Below, piece by piece: positions 37,599 to 46,778 of a stretch of DNA of 64,000 bases. The notes beneath the pieces were generated by a model. It was not told the DNA's origin and did no database searches. It was given only the letters and a program-made list of their open reading frames with translations. The DNA comes from Trinickia soli (GTDB taxonomy: Bacteria > Pseudomonadota > Gammaproteobacteria > Burkholderiales > Burkholderiaceae): positions 1 through 64,000 of the forward strand of contig NZ_PNYB01000005.1 in NCBI RefSeq assembly GCF_002879855.1. The letters run 5' to 3'. Within the stretch, counting starts at the first letter, position 1; each line of letters starts with the position of its first letter. The position numbers were made by a program, and so were the translations under genes.

Positions 37599-39983
37599 CT
37601 ATCGCTTTGATCGATCGGCCTGCAAAGGCATCTTCACTTCGACGACTGCAGGGTCCGCTGTCGGCCCGATCGTGAAGCCGCATGCCTTCACGAGTCCCAG
37701 CATCGGCGCGTTCTCGCGCAATACTTCTCCGACGATCCACCGCGTGCCGCGTGCGCGAACGTACGCCACCATCCGCTCCATCAGCATCCGGCCAAGTCCT
37801 CTTCCCTTGAGGTCCGACCGCACGGCCACGGCGAACTCGGCGTTCTCGTTGTCGGGGTCGGTAATCGTGCGCACGACGCCGAGCGTACGAGCGTGACTGC
37901 CTTCGCCCATCGTTGCGATCAAAGCCATCTCGCGGTCATAGTCGATCTGCGTCATGCGCGCGAGCTGCGTATGATCGAATCCGCTGATCGCGCCGAAGAA
38001 CCGCAATCGCAAATCGTCGGGCGTCATCGCGGCGATGAAGGCGCTATGCGCGGGCTCGTCTTCGGGACGAATCGGCCGTATCGTCAATCTTTCGCCGTGC
38101 CAATCGAGCGTCTCTTCGAGCTGCCGCGGGTAAGGCACGATAGCGAGCCGGCCGCGCGTGCGTCCAAGCGTGATCCGCGGCGCAATCAACCGCGCATGAA
38201 TCCGCGTCACCCTCAGCACCGCAGTCAGGCCGACGATCAACTCGATGCAGCAGACGGCCTCCGATAGCGAGGTCAACGCATCGAGCACAGGCCCGACCGG
38301 CGCACGGCGCGCATACGGCGAATGCGAGACGATTTCGCGCGCGAGTATCGGGTTCAGCGGCGGCAAGCCGTAAGCGCTAAAGGGCGCCGACACGCCGTCC
38401 GCCGAGGGCGCCGCGAATTCGAACACGGGGCCGAAGTCCGCATCGTCACGCAACGTCACGGTCACATCGACGACATGTTCGTCCCCTTCGGCCACCGTCG
38501 CCGCCGCTTCTGCATCGACGACCACATCGAGCCCGAAGCAGCCGAGCAACGAAGCGGCTTCGTCACCGCCCACGCTCGATTGCCCCTTATCGAGCGTGGC
38601 TTTCGCCTTGCGTTGCGCCGCCTCGATTTCAGCCGGTATTTGAGCGGGCAACCCTTGCGGCGTTTGCATGAGCAATTCACGCGAGAGCCGATAGTCGACG
38701 AGGCGCGCAAATGCGCGCGCCAACCGGTGCGGCGTCGAATGCAGCGCGATGCCGTGCGCACGCAGCGCATCGCGGGTCTCCTCATCGACCCCGCCGAAAA
38801 AGCAGGCGAGCAAACCGCGGTAGGCGAAGCGCTGACGCTCGATCAATACCTGTGCGACCTCTGCAACCGGTGCGCTCAACGTCGACGCATGAACGACGAA
38901 CGCGGTCCCCGTCTCACGATGCGGCGCCAGCGCTTCCAACGCCAAGCCGAAGTGTTCGGGCTTGGCGTCATCGCCGAGCACGAGCGGATTGCCCGCCGTC
39001 ACGCGCGGTAGCGCCGAGGCAATTGCAACGCCCGCGGCGGCGGGCCAATGCGCGAGCGCCGTATTGGCCGCAGCGAACGCATCGGCCGCCAGCGCGGCGA
39101 CACCGCGATCGCTGGTGACGAGCGTGGCAGACGAGCTCGCCGCAATGCGCCCCACCCCGAGGGTTTCGATCTCGTCGAGCAGATCGTCGAGCGAATCGAC
39201 GCGCACCATGCCCGCGCGCCGAAACGCCGACGCGTACAACGCACCGGCGGGATCGGATCGCCCCGTGCGCAGCACGAGCACGGGCTTGTTGCGCGCGGCT
39301 GCGCGCGCCGCCGACATGAACTTGCGCGCGGCGCGCACGGTGGACAGTTCGAGCAAAATCGCGCGCGTGTTGGGATCGCTCGCAAGATAGTCGAGCACAT
39401 CGCCCGTATCGACGTCCGCTTCGCCGCCCAGCGCAATCGCGTGCGAGAACCCGAGCCCGCGCGCCGACGCCCATCCGAGCACCGCGTTCGTCAGCGCGTT
39501 CGACTGCGATACCCACGCCACGCCGCCCGTCTTCACCATCGACGACGATGCGCCGAAGTGGGCCCGCAGCGCCGGCGTGATGACGCCGAGGCTGCCGGGC
39601 CCGACAATGCGCAGCAAGTGCGGCTTGGCCGCAGCGAGCGTCTGCGAAATAACCCGCGGCACGACAGGTTTCGCCGAATCGCTGACGATCACGGCTGCGC
39701 GTGTGCCAAGCCGCCCGAGCTTACCGACGACGTCCACCCACGTCTCGCCCGGCGTGCAGATCAGCGCGACGCTCGGCGCTTCAGGTAAGTCGGCAGCATC
39801 GGAGAACGCGACGCACCCGTCGAGTTCGGTGTACTTGGGATTCACCGGCCAGATCGGGCCTTCAAAGCCGCCCTCGCGCACGCGCCGCCAGACCTTGGCG
39901 CCCACGCTGTCCGGGCGAAGCGATGCACCGATGACGGCGACGGATTTCGGTTGGAACAGCGCATCGAGATTGCGGACAGTCAT
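37599..39983 (-). CDS. PatZ-like GNAT acetyltransferase fused to acyl-CoA ligase (NDP-forming) domains
   Basis: 794 residues from MTVRNLDALFQPKSVAVIGA at 39983. Residues about 10-130 are a CoA-binding domain (VAVIGASLRPDSVGAKVW) and about 145-290 a succinyl-CoA ligase-like flavodoxin domain (GGVAWVSQSNALTNAVLGWA). The C-terminal GNAT domain (about 630-785) has LTIRPIRPEDEPAHSAFI and GRGLGRMLMERMVAYVRARG. E. coli PatZ (886 aa) acetylates lysines on acetyl-CoA synthetase and other enzymes. Here the ATP-grasp segment before the GNAT is shortened and I do not find its lysine or metal motifs, so ligase activity is unlikely while acetyl transfer may persist. Monocistronic, convergent with the unknown gene. 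Confidence 0.87.
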   Translation of the reverse strand: MTVRNLDALFQPKSVAVIGASLRPDSVGAKVWRRVREGGFEGPIWPVNPKYTELDGCVAFSDAADLPEAPSVALICTPGETWVDVVGKLGRLGTRAAVIVSDSAKPVVPRVISQTLAAAKPHLLRIVGPGSLGVITPALRAHFGASSSMVKTGGVAWVSQSNALTNAVLGWASARGLGFSHAIALGGEADVDTGDVLDYLASDPNTRAILLELSTVRAARKFMSAARAAARNKPVLVLRTGRSDPAGALYASAFRRAGMVRVDSLDDLLDEIETLGVGRIAASSSATLVTSDRGVAALAADAFAAANTALAHWPAAAGVAIASALPRVTAGNPLVLGDDAKPEHFGLALEALAPHRETGTAFVVHASTLSAPVAEVAQVLIERQRFAYRGLLACFFGGVDEETRDALRAHGIALHSTPHRLARAFARLVDYRLSRELLMQTPQGLPAQIPAEIEAAQRKAKATLDKGQSSVGGDEAASLLGCFGLDVVVDAEAAATVAEGDEHVVDVTVTLRDDADFGPVFEFAAPSADGVSAPFSAYGLPPLNPILAREIVSHSPYARRAPVGPVLDALTSLSEAVCCIELIVGLTAVLRVTRIHARLIAPRITLGRTRGRLAIVPYPRQLEETLDWHGERLTIRPIRPEDEPAHSAFIAAMTPDDLRLRFFGAISGFDHTQLARMTQIDYDREMALIATMGEGSHARTLGVVRTITDPDNENAEFAVAVRSDLKGRGLGRMLMERMVAYVRARGTRWIVGEVLRENAPMLGLVKACGFTIGPTADPAVVEVKMPLQADRSKR

Positions 39984-40117
39984 AGCAGCACGCACCTGAC
40001 GAACGTGAAGACGAAGGTGAAAGGAAAGGCGCCCTTGATCGGCAGCGGCGCCGCGATCCATGCCGCTTCCGACTTCGTTAGCATAGGCGATGCCGCGGCG
40101 ATTGCGTGGACATCTCT

Positions 40118-41248
40118 TCAATCGAGCGATTTTCGAAACCGCATCACACTCGCGCCCAGCATGGCGACGGCCAATACGGCCATGGCCGCGAGCTGCGGCC
40201 AAAGCGCCGCGAAGCCAACGCCCTTCAGAAACACCGCACGCATCACGACGAGAAAATAGCGCAGTGGATTGAGGTATGTCAGCCATTGCAGCACGGGCGG
40301 CATCGACGAAATCGGAAATGCGAAGCCCGACAAAATGAAGATCGGGTTCAAGAGAATGAAATTGAGGGCGAATGCCTGCTGCTGCGTCCGTGAAAACGTC
40401 GAGAGCAATAAGCCGAGTCCGATCACGGCGAGCAGAAACAGCATGACCCCGGCCATCATGACGAGCCAGCTGCCGACCAAAGGCACGTGAAACCAGGCAA
40501 TGCCGAGCGAGGTCACGATTGCCACGTCGCACAGGCCGATCAATAACGACGGCGCCGTCTTGCCGAGTATGAATTCGACCGGGCGAATCGGGCTCACCAT
40601 GATTTGTTCGAGCGTGCCGACCTCGCGCTCACGCACGACGGCGAATGCGGTCAGGCTGACCACCTGCAGCAACGTGAGCGTACCTATCACGCCGGGGATG
40701 AAGAACCACCTGTCGTCGAGTCCCTCATTGAACCACGGCCGCTCTTGCAAGGCGACGGCGATCGTCGGCTGAGCGGCGCCCGCGTGCGTGGGCCACGCGC
40801 CCCGCCGCCAGTCGTTCTGATATTGCGCCACGATTTTGCTGATGTAACCCAATGCGATCAAAGCCGTATTCGAATTCGTCCCGTCAACGAGCACCTGCAG
40901 CGGCGCGCCGCTTCCTTGGCCGAGCGCCTGCGCAAAACCGGCCTGCACGACGACGGCCACTTCCGCGCGGCCCGCATCGAGTTCATGCGCAATCTCCCGT
41001 TGCGAATGCGCGAAATTGACGATATCGAAGCGGCCATTTGCCGTGAAGCGCGCAATCAGGTCGCGGCTCGCCTGGCTGCCGTCGAGATCGAGCACGGCCG
41101 TCGACACATGGCTGACCGTGAACGTCGCCGCGTAACCGTAGATGAGTACCTGCAGCACGAGCGGCACGACGATCCGAAACATCGCCCACGGGTCTCGTTT
41201 CAGTTCGATAAACTCTTTGACGAGCATGGCGAGCACGCGGTCGAACAT
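40118..41248 (-). CDS. ABC-2 type permease (YbhR-like), last gene of export operon
   Basis: 376 residues. An N-terminal helix (about 22-40, MFRIVVPLVLQVLIYGYAAT) is followed by a large periplasmic loop (about 45-180) and five further helices. ABC-2 features are AFAVVREREVGTLEQIMVSP, the coupling-helix region, and LLNPIFILSGFAFPISSMP. It forms the membrane half of an exporter with the preceding permease. It is 56 bp downstream of that gene and ends the minus-strand operon that starts with the HlyD-like gene at 45420. Confidence 0.88.
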   Translation of the reverse strand: MFDRVLAMLVKEFIELKRDPWAMFRIVVPLVLQVLIYGYAATFTVSHVSTAVLDLDGSQASRDLIARFTANGRFDIVNFAHSQREIAHELDAGRAEVAVVVQAGFAQALGQGSGAPLQVLVDGTNSNTALIALGYISKIVAQYQNDWRRGAWPTHAGAAQPTIAVALQERPWFNEGLDDRWFFIPGVIGTLTLLQVVSLTAFAVVREREVGTLEQIMVSPIRPVEFILGKTAPSLLIGLCDVAIVTSLGIAWFHVPLVGSWLVMMAGVMLFLLAVIGLGLLLSTFSRTQQQAFALNFILLNPIFILSGFAFPISSMPPVLQWLTYLNPLRYFLVVMRAVFLKGVGFAALWPQLAAMAVLAVAMLGASVMRFRKSLD

Positions 41249-41304
41249 CGTCGGCTCCTGGTTGCTTCGTTGTCCTAAACACGTTGACGCCGCGCTCGAT
41301 TGTC

Positions 41305-42441
41305 TCAATCGAGGTATTTGCGAAATGCGCGAACGCTCAGCCAGCCGATCGCGAAGGCATAAAACGCCAAGGCGGCGAACGGAATCGCAAGATCGGCCAA
41401 CGTGCTGCCTTTCAGAAAAACCGAGCGCAGGATCGTCACGTAATAGCGCGCATAAACGAGCAGCGTGACGGCGCGGATCGGCGCCGGCATCTGCTCGATC
41501 GCGAACGTATAGCCCGATAGCATCGTCGTCGGCAGCATCGTCAGCAGCAAAGCCACCTGGCTTGCACCCAATTGGCTTCGAATGCGCACCGACATCAAAT
41601 AGCCGATGCCGAGCACCACCAGCATAAACATCGCCGTCGTCACGGCAAGCGTCAGCAGGCTGCCGCGAAACGGCACATCGAACCAGTAGACCGTGCCCAC
41701 GAGACAGAACACGGCATCGACGAAACCGATTGCGAAATAGGGGATCAGCTTGCCGACCATCAGTTCGAGCGCGGTCACCGGCGTCGAAATCAGTTGCTCC
41801 ATCGTGCCGCGCTCCCATTCTCGCGCGACAGTCAGCGAAGTGAGCTGCGCGCCTACGAGCGCAAGGATCACCGCCACCACGCCGGGGATGATGAAGTTGC
41901 GGCTGTCCAGACCTTCGTTGTACCAAACGCGCGGTTCGAGATCGACCGTCCCCACCTTGGACGGGGCTGCACCATGATCGGCCGCCCAACGGGCCTCGAA
42001 GGCGGCGGTGGTTTGCGCGATCACGCCCTGGGCATAGCCGATCGCAATGTTCGTCGTGTTTGTATCGGTCGCGTCGAACACGGTCTGCAGTTGCGCAACG
42101 CCTGTCGCGGTCAGCACGCGAGCGAAGTCCACGGGGATCGTCACGACGCCGGCGCACCGCCGCTGGTCGATTGCCTCGCGCACGGCCTGCTCGCTATCGA
42201 GCGCGCGCTGTGGCGCGAACCAGCCCGACGCGACGAAGCGCTCCACAAGCTCGCGGCTCACCTGGCTGTGAGCCTCGTCGCGCACGCAAAGCGGCACGCC
42301 CCGAATGTCGAGGCTGACGCCGTAGCCGAGCAACAACATCTGCATCAACGGCATCAGCAATGCGATGGCGAGGCTGCGCGGGTCGCGCCAGATCTGCAAC
42401 GTTTCCTTGCGCGCGATGGCGAGCAGACGGCGCAGTTTCAT
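41305..42441 (-). CDS. ABC-2 type permease (YbhS-like)
   Basis: 378 residues with the same architecture as its neighbour: KLRRLLAIARKETLQIWRDP start, a helix at about 25-45, a periplasmic loop, then REWERGTMEQLISTPVTALE and MLSGYTFAIEQMPAPIRAV. It overlaps the upstream ATPase gene by 4 bp (ATGA), so translation is coupled. With the next gene it should form a heterodimeric permease of the YbhRS type, which in E. coli exports drugs and cations. Confidence 0.88.
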   Translation of the reverse strand: MKLRRLLAIARKETLQIWRDPRSLAIALLMPLMQMLLLGYGVSLDIRGVPLCVRDEAHSQVSRELVERFVASGWFAPQRALDSEQAVREAIDQRRCAGVVTIPVDFARVLTATGVAQLQTVFDATDTNTTNIAIGYAQGVIAQTTAAFEARWAADHGAAPSKVGTVDLEPRVWYNEGLDSRNFIIPGVVAVILALVGAQLTSLTVAREWERGTMEQLISTPVTALELMVGKLIPYFAIGFVDAVFCLVGTVYWFDVPFRGSLLTLAVTTAMFMLVVLGIGYLMSVRIRSQLGASQVALLLTMLPTTMLSGYTFAIEQMPAPIRAVTLLVYARYYVTILRSVFLKGSTLADLAIPFAALAFYAFAIGWLSVRAFRKYLD

Positions 42442-43472
42442 GCGGTTGCTCCCCGAGCGCGCCCGGCCTCGACGCGCCGGTTCTCGCGCGTGACAAGCTG
42501 CACGAATACGTCTTCGAGACCGGGACGAATCGGCACCGGCGCGGGCGCGTCAATACCCGCTTGCGCGAGCCGGGCCGGCAACGATGCCGCCACCGAAGCG
42601 GCCGAAGCGGCCGAAGCGGCCGCGTCGCCCGGCTGATCGGCCACGAGCACATGCAGCTTGTCGCCGAAGATTGCGGCGTCGAGCACGGCCGGCGTCGCAC
42701 GCAAGACCGTGACGGCCTCGGAGAGCGCCGCGCATCCAAGCTCGAACAGCTGCCCGCCCAATTGCTCGCCGCGCAACTCGCTTGGGCTGCCGACCGTGAT
42801 CAAACGGCCCGCGTCGATCAGCGCAATGCGGTTGCAATATTCCGCTTCATCCATGTAGTGCGTGGAGACGAGCACCGTCACGCCATCGCCGGCGAGTCGA
42901 TGAATGAGATCCCAAAACCGCCGGCGCGCTTGCGGTTCGACGCCCGATGTTGGCTCATCGAGAAACAACACGGGCGGGCGATGCAGAATGGCGCACCCGA
43001 GCGCGAGCCGTTGACGCCACCCGCCGGCCAGCGTCTTGACGAGCGCATCCTCACGCCCTTCGATGCCGGCCATGGCGATCGCAAAGCGCAGGCGCTCGTC
43101 GAGCAACGCGCGCGGCACGCGGTAAATGCCCGCAAAGAACCGCAGATTTTCACGGCAGGTCAGATCGTCGTATAAAGAAAACTTCTGCGACATATAACCG
43201 ATGTGAGCGCGCACCGACTCGGGTTCGCGCGCCACGTCGAACCCCGCCACGGTGGCGATGCCGGCACTCGGCGCGAGCAATGCACAGAACATGCGGATCG
43301 CCGTCGACTTGCCGGCGCCGTTCGGGCCGATGAAGCCGACGACTTCGCCCTTGCCGATCGTCAGATCGAGTCGATCGACCGCCGTGAATGTGCCGAAGCG
43401 TTTCGTCAGCCCGCGCGCAACCACGACGGGCTCGCGAGCGTCCGTCGGCGTCGACGGTGAGAACACGCTCAT
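42438..43472 (-). CDS. ABC exporter ATP-binding protein (C-terminal half of YbhF as separate protein)
   Basis: 344 residues. Walker A is GFIGPNGAGKSTAIRM, Q-loop YMSQKFSLYDDLT, signature LAGGWRQRLALGCAIL (a W replaces the usual methionine/glutamine side of LSGG.KQR), Walker B VLFLDEPTSGVEPQ and H-loop VSTHYMDEAEYC. The C-terminal part carries an Ala/Ser repeat (AASAASAAS) encoded by 9-bp tandem copies, then PGLEDVFVQLVTRENRR. It overlaps both neighbours by 4 bp. In E. coli the two ATPases of this system are fused in YbhF; here they are separate. Confidence 0.9.
   Translation of the reverse strand: MSVFSPSTPTDAREPVVVARGLTKRFGTFTAVDRLDLTIGKGEVVGFIGPNGAGKSTAIRMFCALLAPSAGIATVAGFDVAREPESVRAHIGYMSQKFSLYDDLTCRENLRFFAGIYRVPRALLDERLRFAIAMAGIEGREDALVKTLAGGWRQRLALGCAILHRPPVLFLDEPTSGVEPQARRRFWDLIHRLAGDGVTVLVSTHYMDEAEYCNRIALIDAGRLITVGSPSELRGEQLGGQLFELGCAALSEAVTVLRATPAVLDAAIFGDKLHVLVADQPGDAAASAASAASVAASLPARLAQAGIDAPAPVPIRPGLEDVFVQLVTRENRRVEAGRARGATA
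42595..42621. repeat. Three tandem 9-bp copies inside the ATPase gene
   Basis: GAAGCGGCC is repeated three times without variation, in frame, coding on the minus strand for a short Ala/Ser-rich linker. Copy-number change by slippage would lengthen or shorten the linker by three residues without a frameshift. Confidence 0.8.
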
Positions 43473-44395
43473 GACGATTGCCCCACGAGCGCAACGAATA
43501 CGTCTTCGATTCCGGGTTCCACCGTCTCGATCGGCGCATGTGCGATCGCGTGCGCGGCCAACCTCGCTTCGAGCTCCGGGGCGCGTCGTGCGCCGTCGTC
43601 GACGTGGACATGCACGCGATCGCCCATCAGCAACGTGCCTTGTACGCCGGGCGCCGACGCCAACGCTTCACGAATCGCGCGCGGATCCGTGCCGGCGATG
43701 GCAAGCAGCGCGCCTTGCAGGCTTTGCTTGAGCACAGCAGGCGTTGCGCATTCGCGCACCTCCCCCGCGTGCAACAGCGCAAGCCGGGTGCAGCGCTGCG
43801 CCTCGTCCATGTAAGCCGTCGACATGACGATCGTCACGCCCTCGTCGCGCAGCCGATACAGGATCGCCCAAAAATCGCGCCTCGAAACGGGATCGACGCC
43901 TGTCGTCGGCTCATCGAGCAACAACACCTTCGGCGTATGGATCAGCGCACAGACGAGACCGAGTTTTTGCTTCATGCCGCCCGAGAGCTGTCCGGCCCGG
44001 CGGTGTTCGAACGGCGCCAGCCCCGCCGCATCGAGCAGCTGCGCGACGCGTTCGCGATACCGCGCGCGCGGCACCTCGAAAACCTCTCCGTAGAAGAAGG
44101 CATTTTCGGCGACGGTCAGATCCTCATACAAGCCAAACCGTTGCGGCATGTAGCCTAGTACCGTCTTCGCCTGCTCCGGGTTTGCCGCCACGTCGATGCC
44201 TTCGAGCACGATACGCCCGCTATCGGGGCGCAATATACCGGCCAGCATGCGCATCAACGTCGTCTTGCCCGCGCCGTCGGGTCCCACGAGCCCGAAGATT
44301 TCACCGCGCTCGATCGCCAGCGTAACGCCACGCACGGCATCGATCGCGCCGAAGCGCCGACCGACCCCCTCGGCAGTGACGGCGGCATCGCTCAT
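43469..44395 (-). CDS. ABC exporter ATP-binding protein (N-terminal half of YbhF as separate protein)
   Basis: 308 residues. Walker A is GLVGPDGAGKTTLMRM, Q-loop YMPQRFGLYEDLTV, signature LSGGMKQKLGLVCAL, Walker B VLLLDEPTTGVDPVSR and H-loop MSTAYMDEAQRC (Ala replaces His in the switch position: STAYMDEA versus STHYMDEA in the partner). The C-terminal tail IETVEPGIEDVFVALVG is shared with the partner ATPase. It overlaps both neighbouring genes by 4 bp. The missing switch His suggests an asymmetric ATPase pair in which one site hydrolyses poorly. Confidence 0.9.
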   Translation of the reverse strand: MSDAAVTAEGVGRRFGAIDAVRGVTLAIERGEIFGLVGPDGAGKTTLMRMLAGILRPDSGRIVLEGIDVAANPEQAKTVLGYMPQRFGLYEDLTVAENAFFYGEVFEVPRARYRERVAQLLDAAGLAPFEHRRAGQLSGGMKQKLGLVCALIHTPKVLLLDEPTTGVDPVSRRDFWAILYRLRDEGVTIVMSTAYMDEAQRCTRLALLHAGEVRECATPAVLKQSLQGALLAIAGTDPRAIREALASAPGVQGTLLMGDRVHVHVDDGARRAPELEARLAAHAIAHAPIETVEPGIEDVFVALVGQSS

Positions 44396-45420
44396 TGCCC
44401 GCTCGCGCGCGCAACGATCGACGCATCCGCAGGCATACCGGGCAGCAGTTCGTGCGTCGGATTGTCGATGTCGACTCGAATGCGATAAACGAGCGTGACG
44501 CGTTGCGCGTGCGTCTCGACGGTCTTCGGCGTGAATTCGGCCTGCGGCGAAATGAAGCTGACCCGTCCGCGATAAACCCTCGACGGATAGGCGTCAGTTT
44601 TCACATCGACGCTGTCCCCAAGCCGCACGCGGCCCACATCGGGCTCGTTCAGGTAAGCGCGCAACCAGACGTGATCGAGCTCGTCGATCGTGAAGATCGC
44701 GACGCCGGGACCCGCAAGCTGGCCGAGCTCGGCTTCCCGGACCGCAATGACGCCGTCGAACGGCGCGCGCACCTCCGTGTAGGACAGCGTGGTCTCGTCG
44801 AGCGCGAGTTTGGCGCGCGCCGCTTCGACATTCGCCGTCGCCAACGTCACGGCGTTGCGCGCGACCTCGACGAGCGCACGATCGTGCGCGAGCAAAGCAG
44901 CCGATTGGTTCTTTGCCGTCAACGCAAGATCGCGCGCTTGTTGCGACACGGCGTCGTGCCTGGCCAGCGTATCGGCCCGCGAGAAGTCGAGCTGCTTTTG
45001 CGCCAGGTCGAATCGATCGCTCTCGACACTGCTCGACGTGGCTTCGAGCGTGCTGCGATTGGCGCTCACTTGCGCCGCCTGCACGTCCAGATTCGCGCGG
45101 TCGATGTCGACCTGCCGTCGATAGAGCCGATCGTCCAGGCGCGCGAGCACCGTCCCTCGCGTGACGTGCGCGCCTTCATCAAACGGAAGAAAGACGATCG
45201 GCGCCTGTACCTGCGTCACACTGAGCACGCTTGCATGCGCCTCGATGTTCCCCGACACGACGATCAGGCCTGCCGTATCCGCGGGCCTGAAGATCGGCGA
45301 CCAACGCCATAGCGCGTACGCGCCGATTGCCAGCGCGAGCGTAACCAACACGAGCATCGAAACCCGCGTCGAACGCGAACCGAGCCGCGCGCGCCAGCGC
45401 GCCAAAAGGTCGAGAGCCAT
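44392..45420 (-). CDS. HlyD-family periplasmic adaptor (YbhG-like), first gene of export operon
   Basis: 342 residues. One N-terminal membrane helix (about 21-41, MLVLVTLALAIGAYALW), a split lipoyl domain (VSGNIEAHASVLSVTQVQAP and YTEVRAPFDGVIAVREAELG) and a long coiled-coil hairpin between them (about 95-205), then a beta-barrel. It connects the inner-membrane ABC exporter to an outer-membrane channel. No outer-membrane gene belongs to this operon; the NodT-type protein of the divergent operon or a TolC elsewhere could serve. The start faces the macA-like gene across 159 bp. Confidence 0.9.
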   Translation of the reverse strand: MALDLLARWRARLGSRSTRVSMLVLVTLALAIGAYALWRWSPIFRPADTAGLIVVSGNIEAHASVLSVTQVQAPIVFLPFDEGAHVTRGTVLARLDDRLYRRQVDIDRANLDVQAAQVSANRSTLEATSSSVESDRFDLAQKQLDFSRADTLARHDAVSQQARDLALTAKNQSAALLAHDRALVEVARNAVTLATANVEAARAKLALDETTLSYTEVRAPFDGVIAVREAELGQLAGPGVAIFTIDELDHVWLRAYLNEPDVGRVRLGDSVDVKTDAYPSRVYRGRVSFISPQAEFTPKTVETHAQRVTLVYRIRVDIDNPTHELLPGMPADASIVARASGQ

Positions 45421-45579
45421 TTCAGCACTTTACGCAGATGAGAACAGCAATCGTTTGATAAGCATCAAGCCGCGCAAGCATAGGCGAGTCGAACATGTCC
45501 GTATCGGGCCGCGGAGCCTCGCCCGGCCATCGACGTCGGCTCCTTCCGGACCGGACCCTCGCCAATCAGGAGCAAACGC

Positions 45580-46761
45580 GTGCCGAAGCTGTACCCCTCC
45601 ATCGTGGCTTATCTGGCTGCCGCCGCAGCGGTGGTCGCGTTGGGGCTCGTCAGTTGGCGGCATTTCACGCGCCCTGCCGCGCCGCACTATGTGACGCAGA
45701 AGGTCGATCGCGGCGACATCGTTCATTCGATCATCGCGACGGGCACGGTCAATCCCGTGCTGACGATCATCGTCGGAACCTACGTATCGGGCGTGATCCA
45801 GCAACAGTATTGCGACTTCAATACGCGCGTGAGCAAAGGGCAACTGTGCGCGAAGATCGACCCGCGCCCCTATCAAACCCTCGTCGATCAGGCACGCGCC
45901 GAACTCGACAATGCGCGTGCGCAGCTCGGCAAAGATCGTGCAGCGCTCGTCTATGCCAAGAGCGCTTTCGAGCGCAGCACTACGTTGCTGCAACACGGCA
46001 TCATGTCCCAGGATGCCGCCGACAACGCCCGCAGCGCATACGATCAGGCGCGTGCGCAGGTGGCCGTCGATGCAGCCGCCATCGAGCAGCGAAGCGCTGC
46101 GCTGAGGACAGCCGAGGTCAACCTCGGTTACACGAACATCGTGTCGCCCGTCGACGGCACCGTCGTGTCGCGCAACGTGACGATCGGGCAAACGGTCGCG
46201 GCCAGTTTTCAAACGCCGACGCTGTTTCTGATCGCCGCCGACCTCACGCAAATGCAGGTCGATACCAACGTCAGCGAAAGCGACATCGGCGGCTTGCATG
46301 AAAACACCGAAGCCACCTTTACCGTCGAAGCATTCCCGAAGCGGCAGTTCGCGGGGCGCGTCATGCAGGTTCGCCAAGCGCCGCAGACGGTGCAAAACGT
46401 CGTCACCTACGATGTCGTGATCAGTGCGCGAAATGCCGACCTGAGCCTGAAGCCCGGCATGACAGCCACGGCACGCATCGTGATCGAAACACGTCGGCGG
46501 GTGTTGCGCGTGCCGGACCAGGCGCTGCGCTTCAACCCGTCAGGTCTGCCTGCCCAGCCGCAGGTCGCGGCCGGCTCCGCTCGCGTCTGGGTAGAGCGCA
46601 ATGACCATCTCGTCGCGGTGACCGTGACAACGGGCCTCGACGATGATTCGTACTCCGAAATAACGAGCGGCGACGTACGCGAAGGTGACGCGGTCGTAAT
46701 CGCCGAAACAACCGCCAGCGCCAGGGCGACCTCGGTCGCCGCGCCGCGCCTGCGTATGTAA
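45580..46761 (+). CDS. macA: MacA-like periplasmic adaptor of a tripartite ABC pump
   Basis: 393 residues from a GTG start at 45580 with AGGAG 7 bp upstream. A membrane helix at about 7-25 is followed by a split lipoyl domain (GDIVHSIIATGTVNPVLTI; VNLGYTNIVSPVDGTVVSRN) and a helical hairpin (about 105-185), then TLFLIAADLTQMQVDTNVSE and a C-terminal barrel (ALRFNPSGLPAQPQ). It is followed 17 bp later by the macB-like gene. MacAB pumps export macrolides, siderophores, protoporphyrin or toxins using ATP; the cargo here is not known. Confidence 0.9.
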   Translation: MPKLYPSIVAYLAAAAAVVALGLVSWRHFTRPAAPHYVTQKVDRGDIVHSIIATGTVNPVLTIIVGTYVSGVIQQQYCDFNTRVSKGQLCAKIDPRPYQTLVDQARAELDNARAQLGKDRAALVYAKSAFERSTTLLQHGIMSQDAADNARSAYDQARAQVAVDAAAIEQRSAALRTAEVNLGYTNIVSPVDGTVVSRNVTIGQTVAASFQTPTLFLIAADLTQMQVDTNVSESDIGGLHENTEATFTVEAFPKRQFAGRVMQVRQAPQTVQNVVTYDVVISARNADLSLKPGMTATARIVIETRRRVLRVPDQALRFNPSGLPAQPQVAAGSARVWVERNDHLVAVTVTTGLDDDSYSEITSGDVREGDAVVIAETTASARATSVAAPRLRM

Positions 46762-46778
46762 TCGCAGCGAGGCCGACC

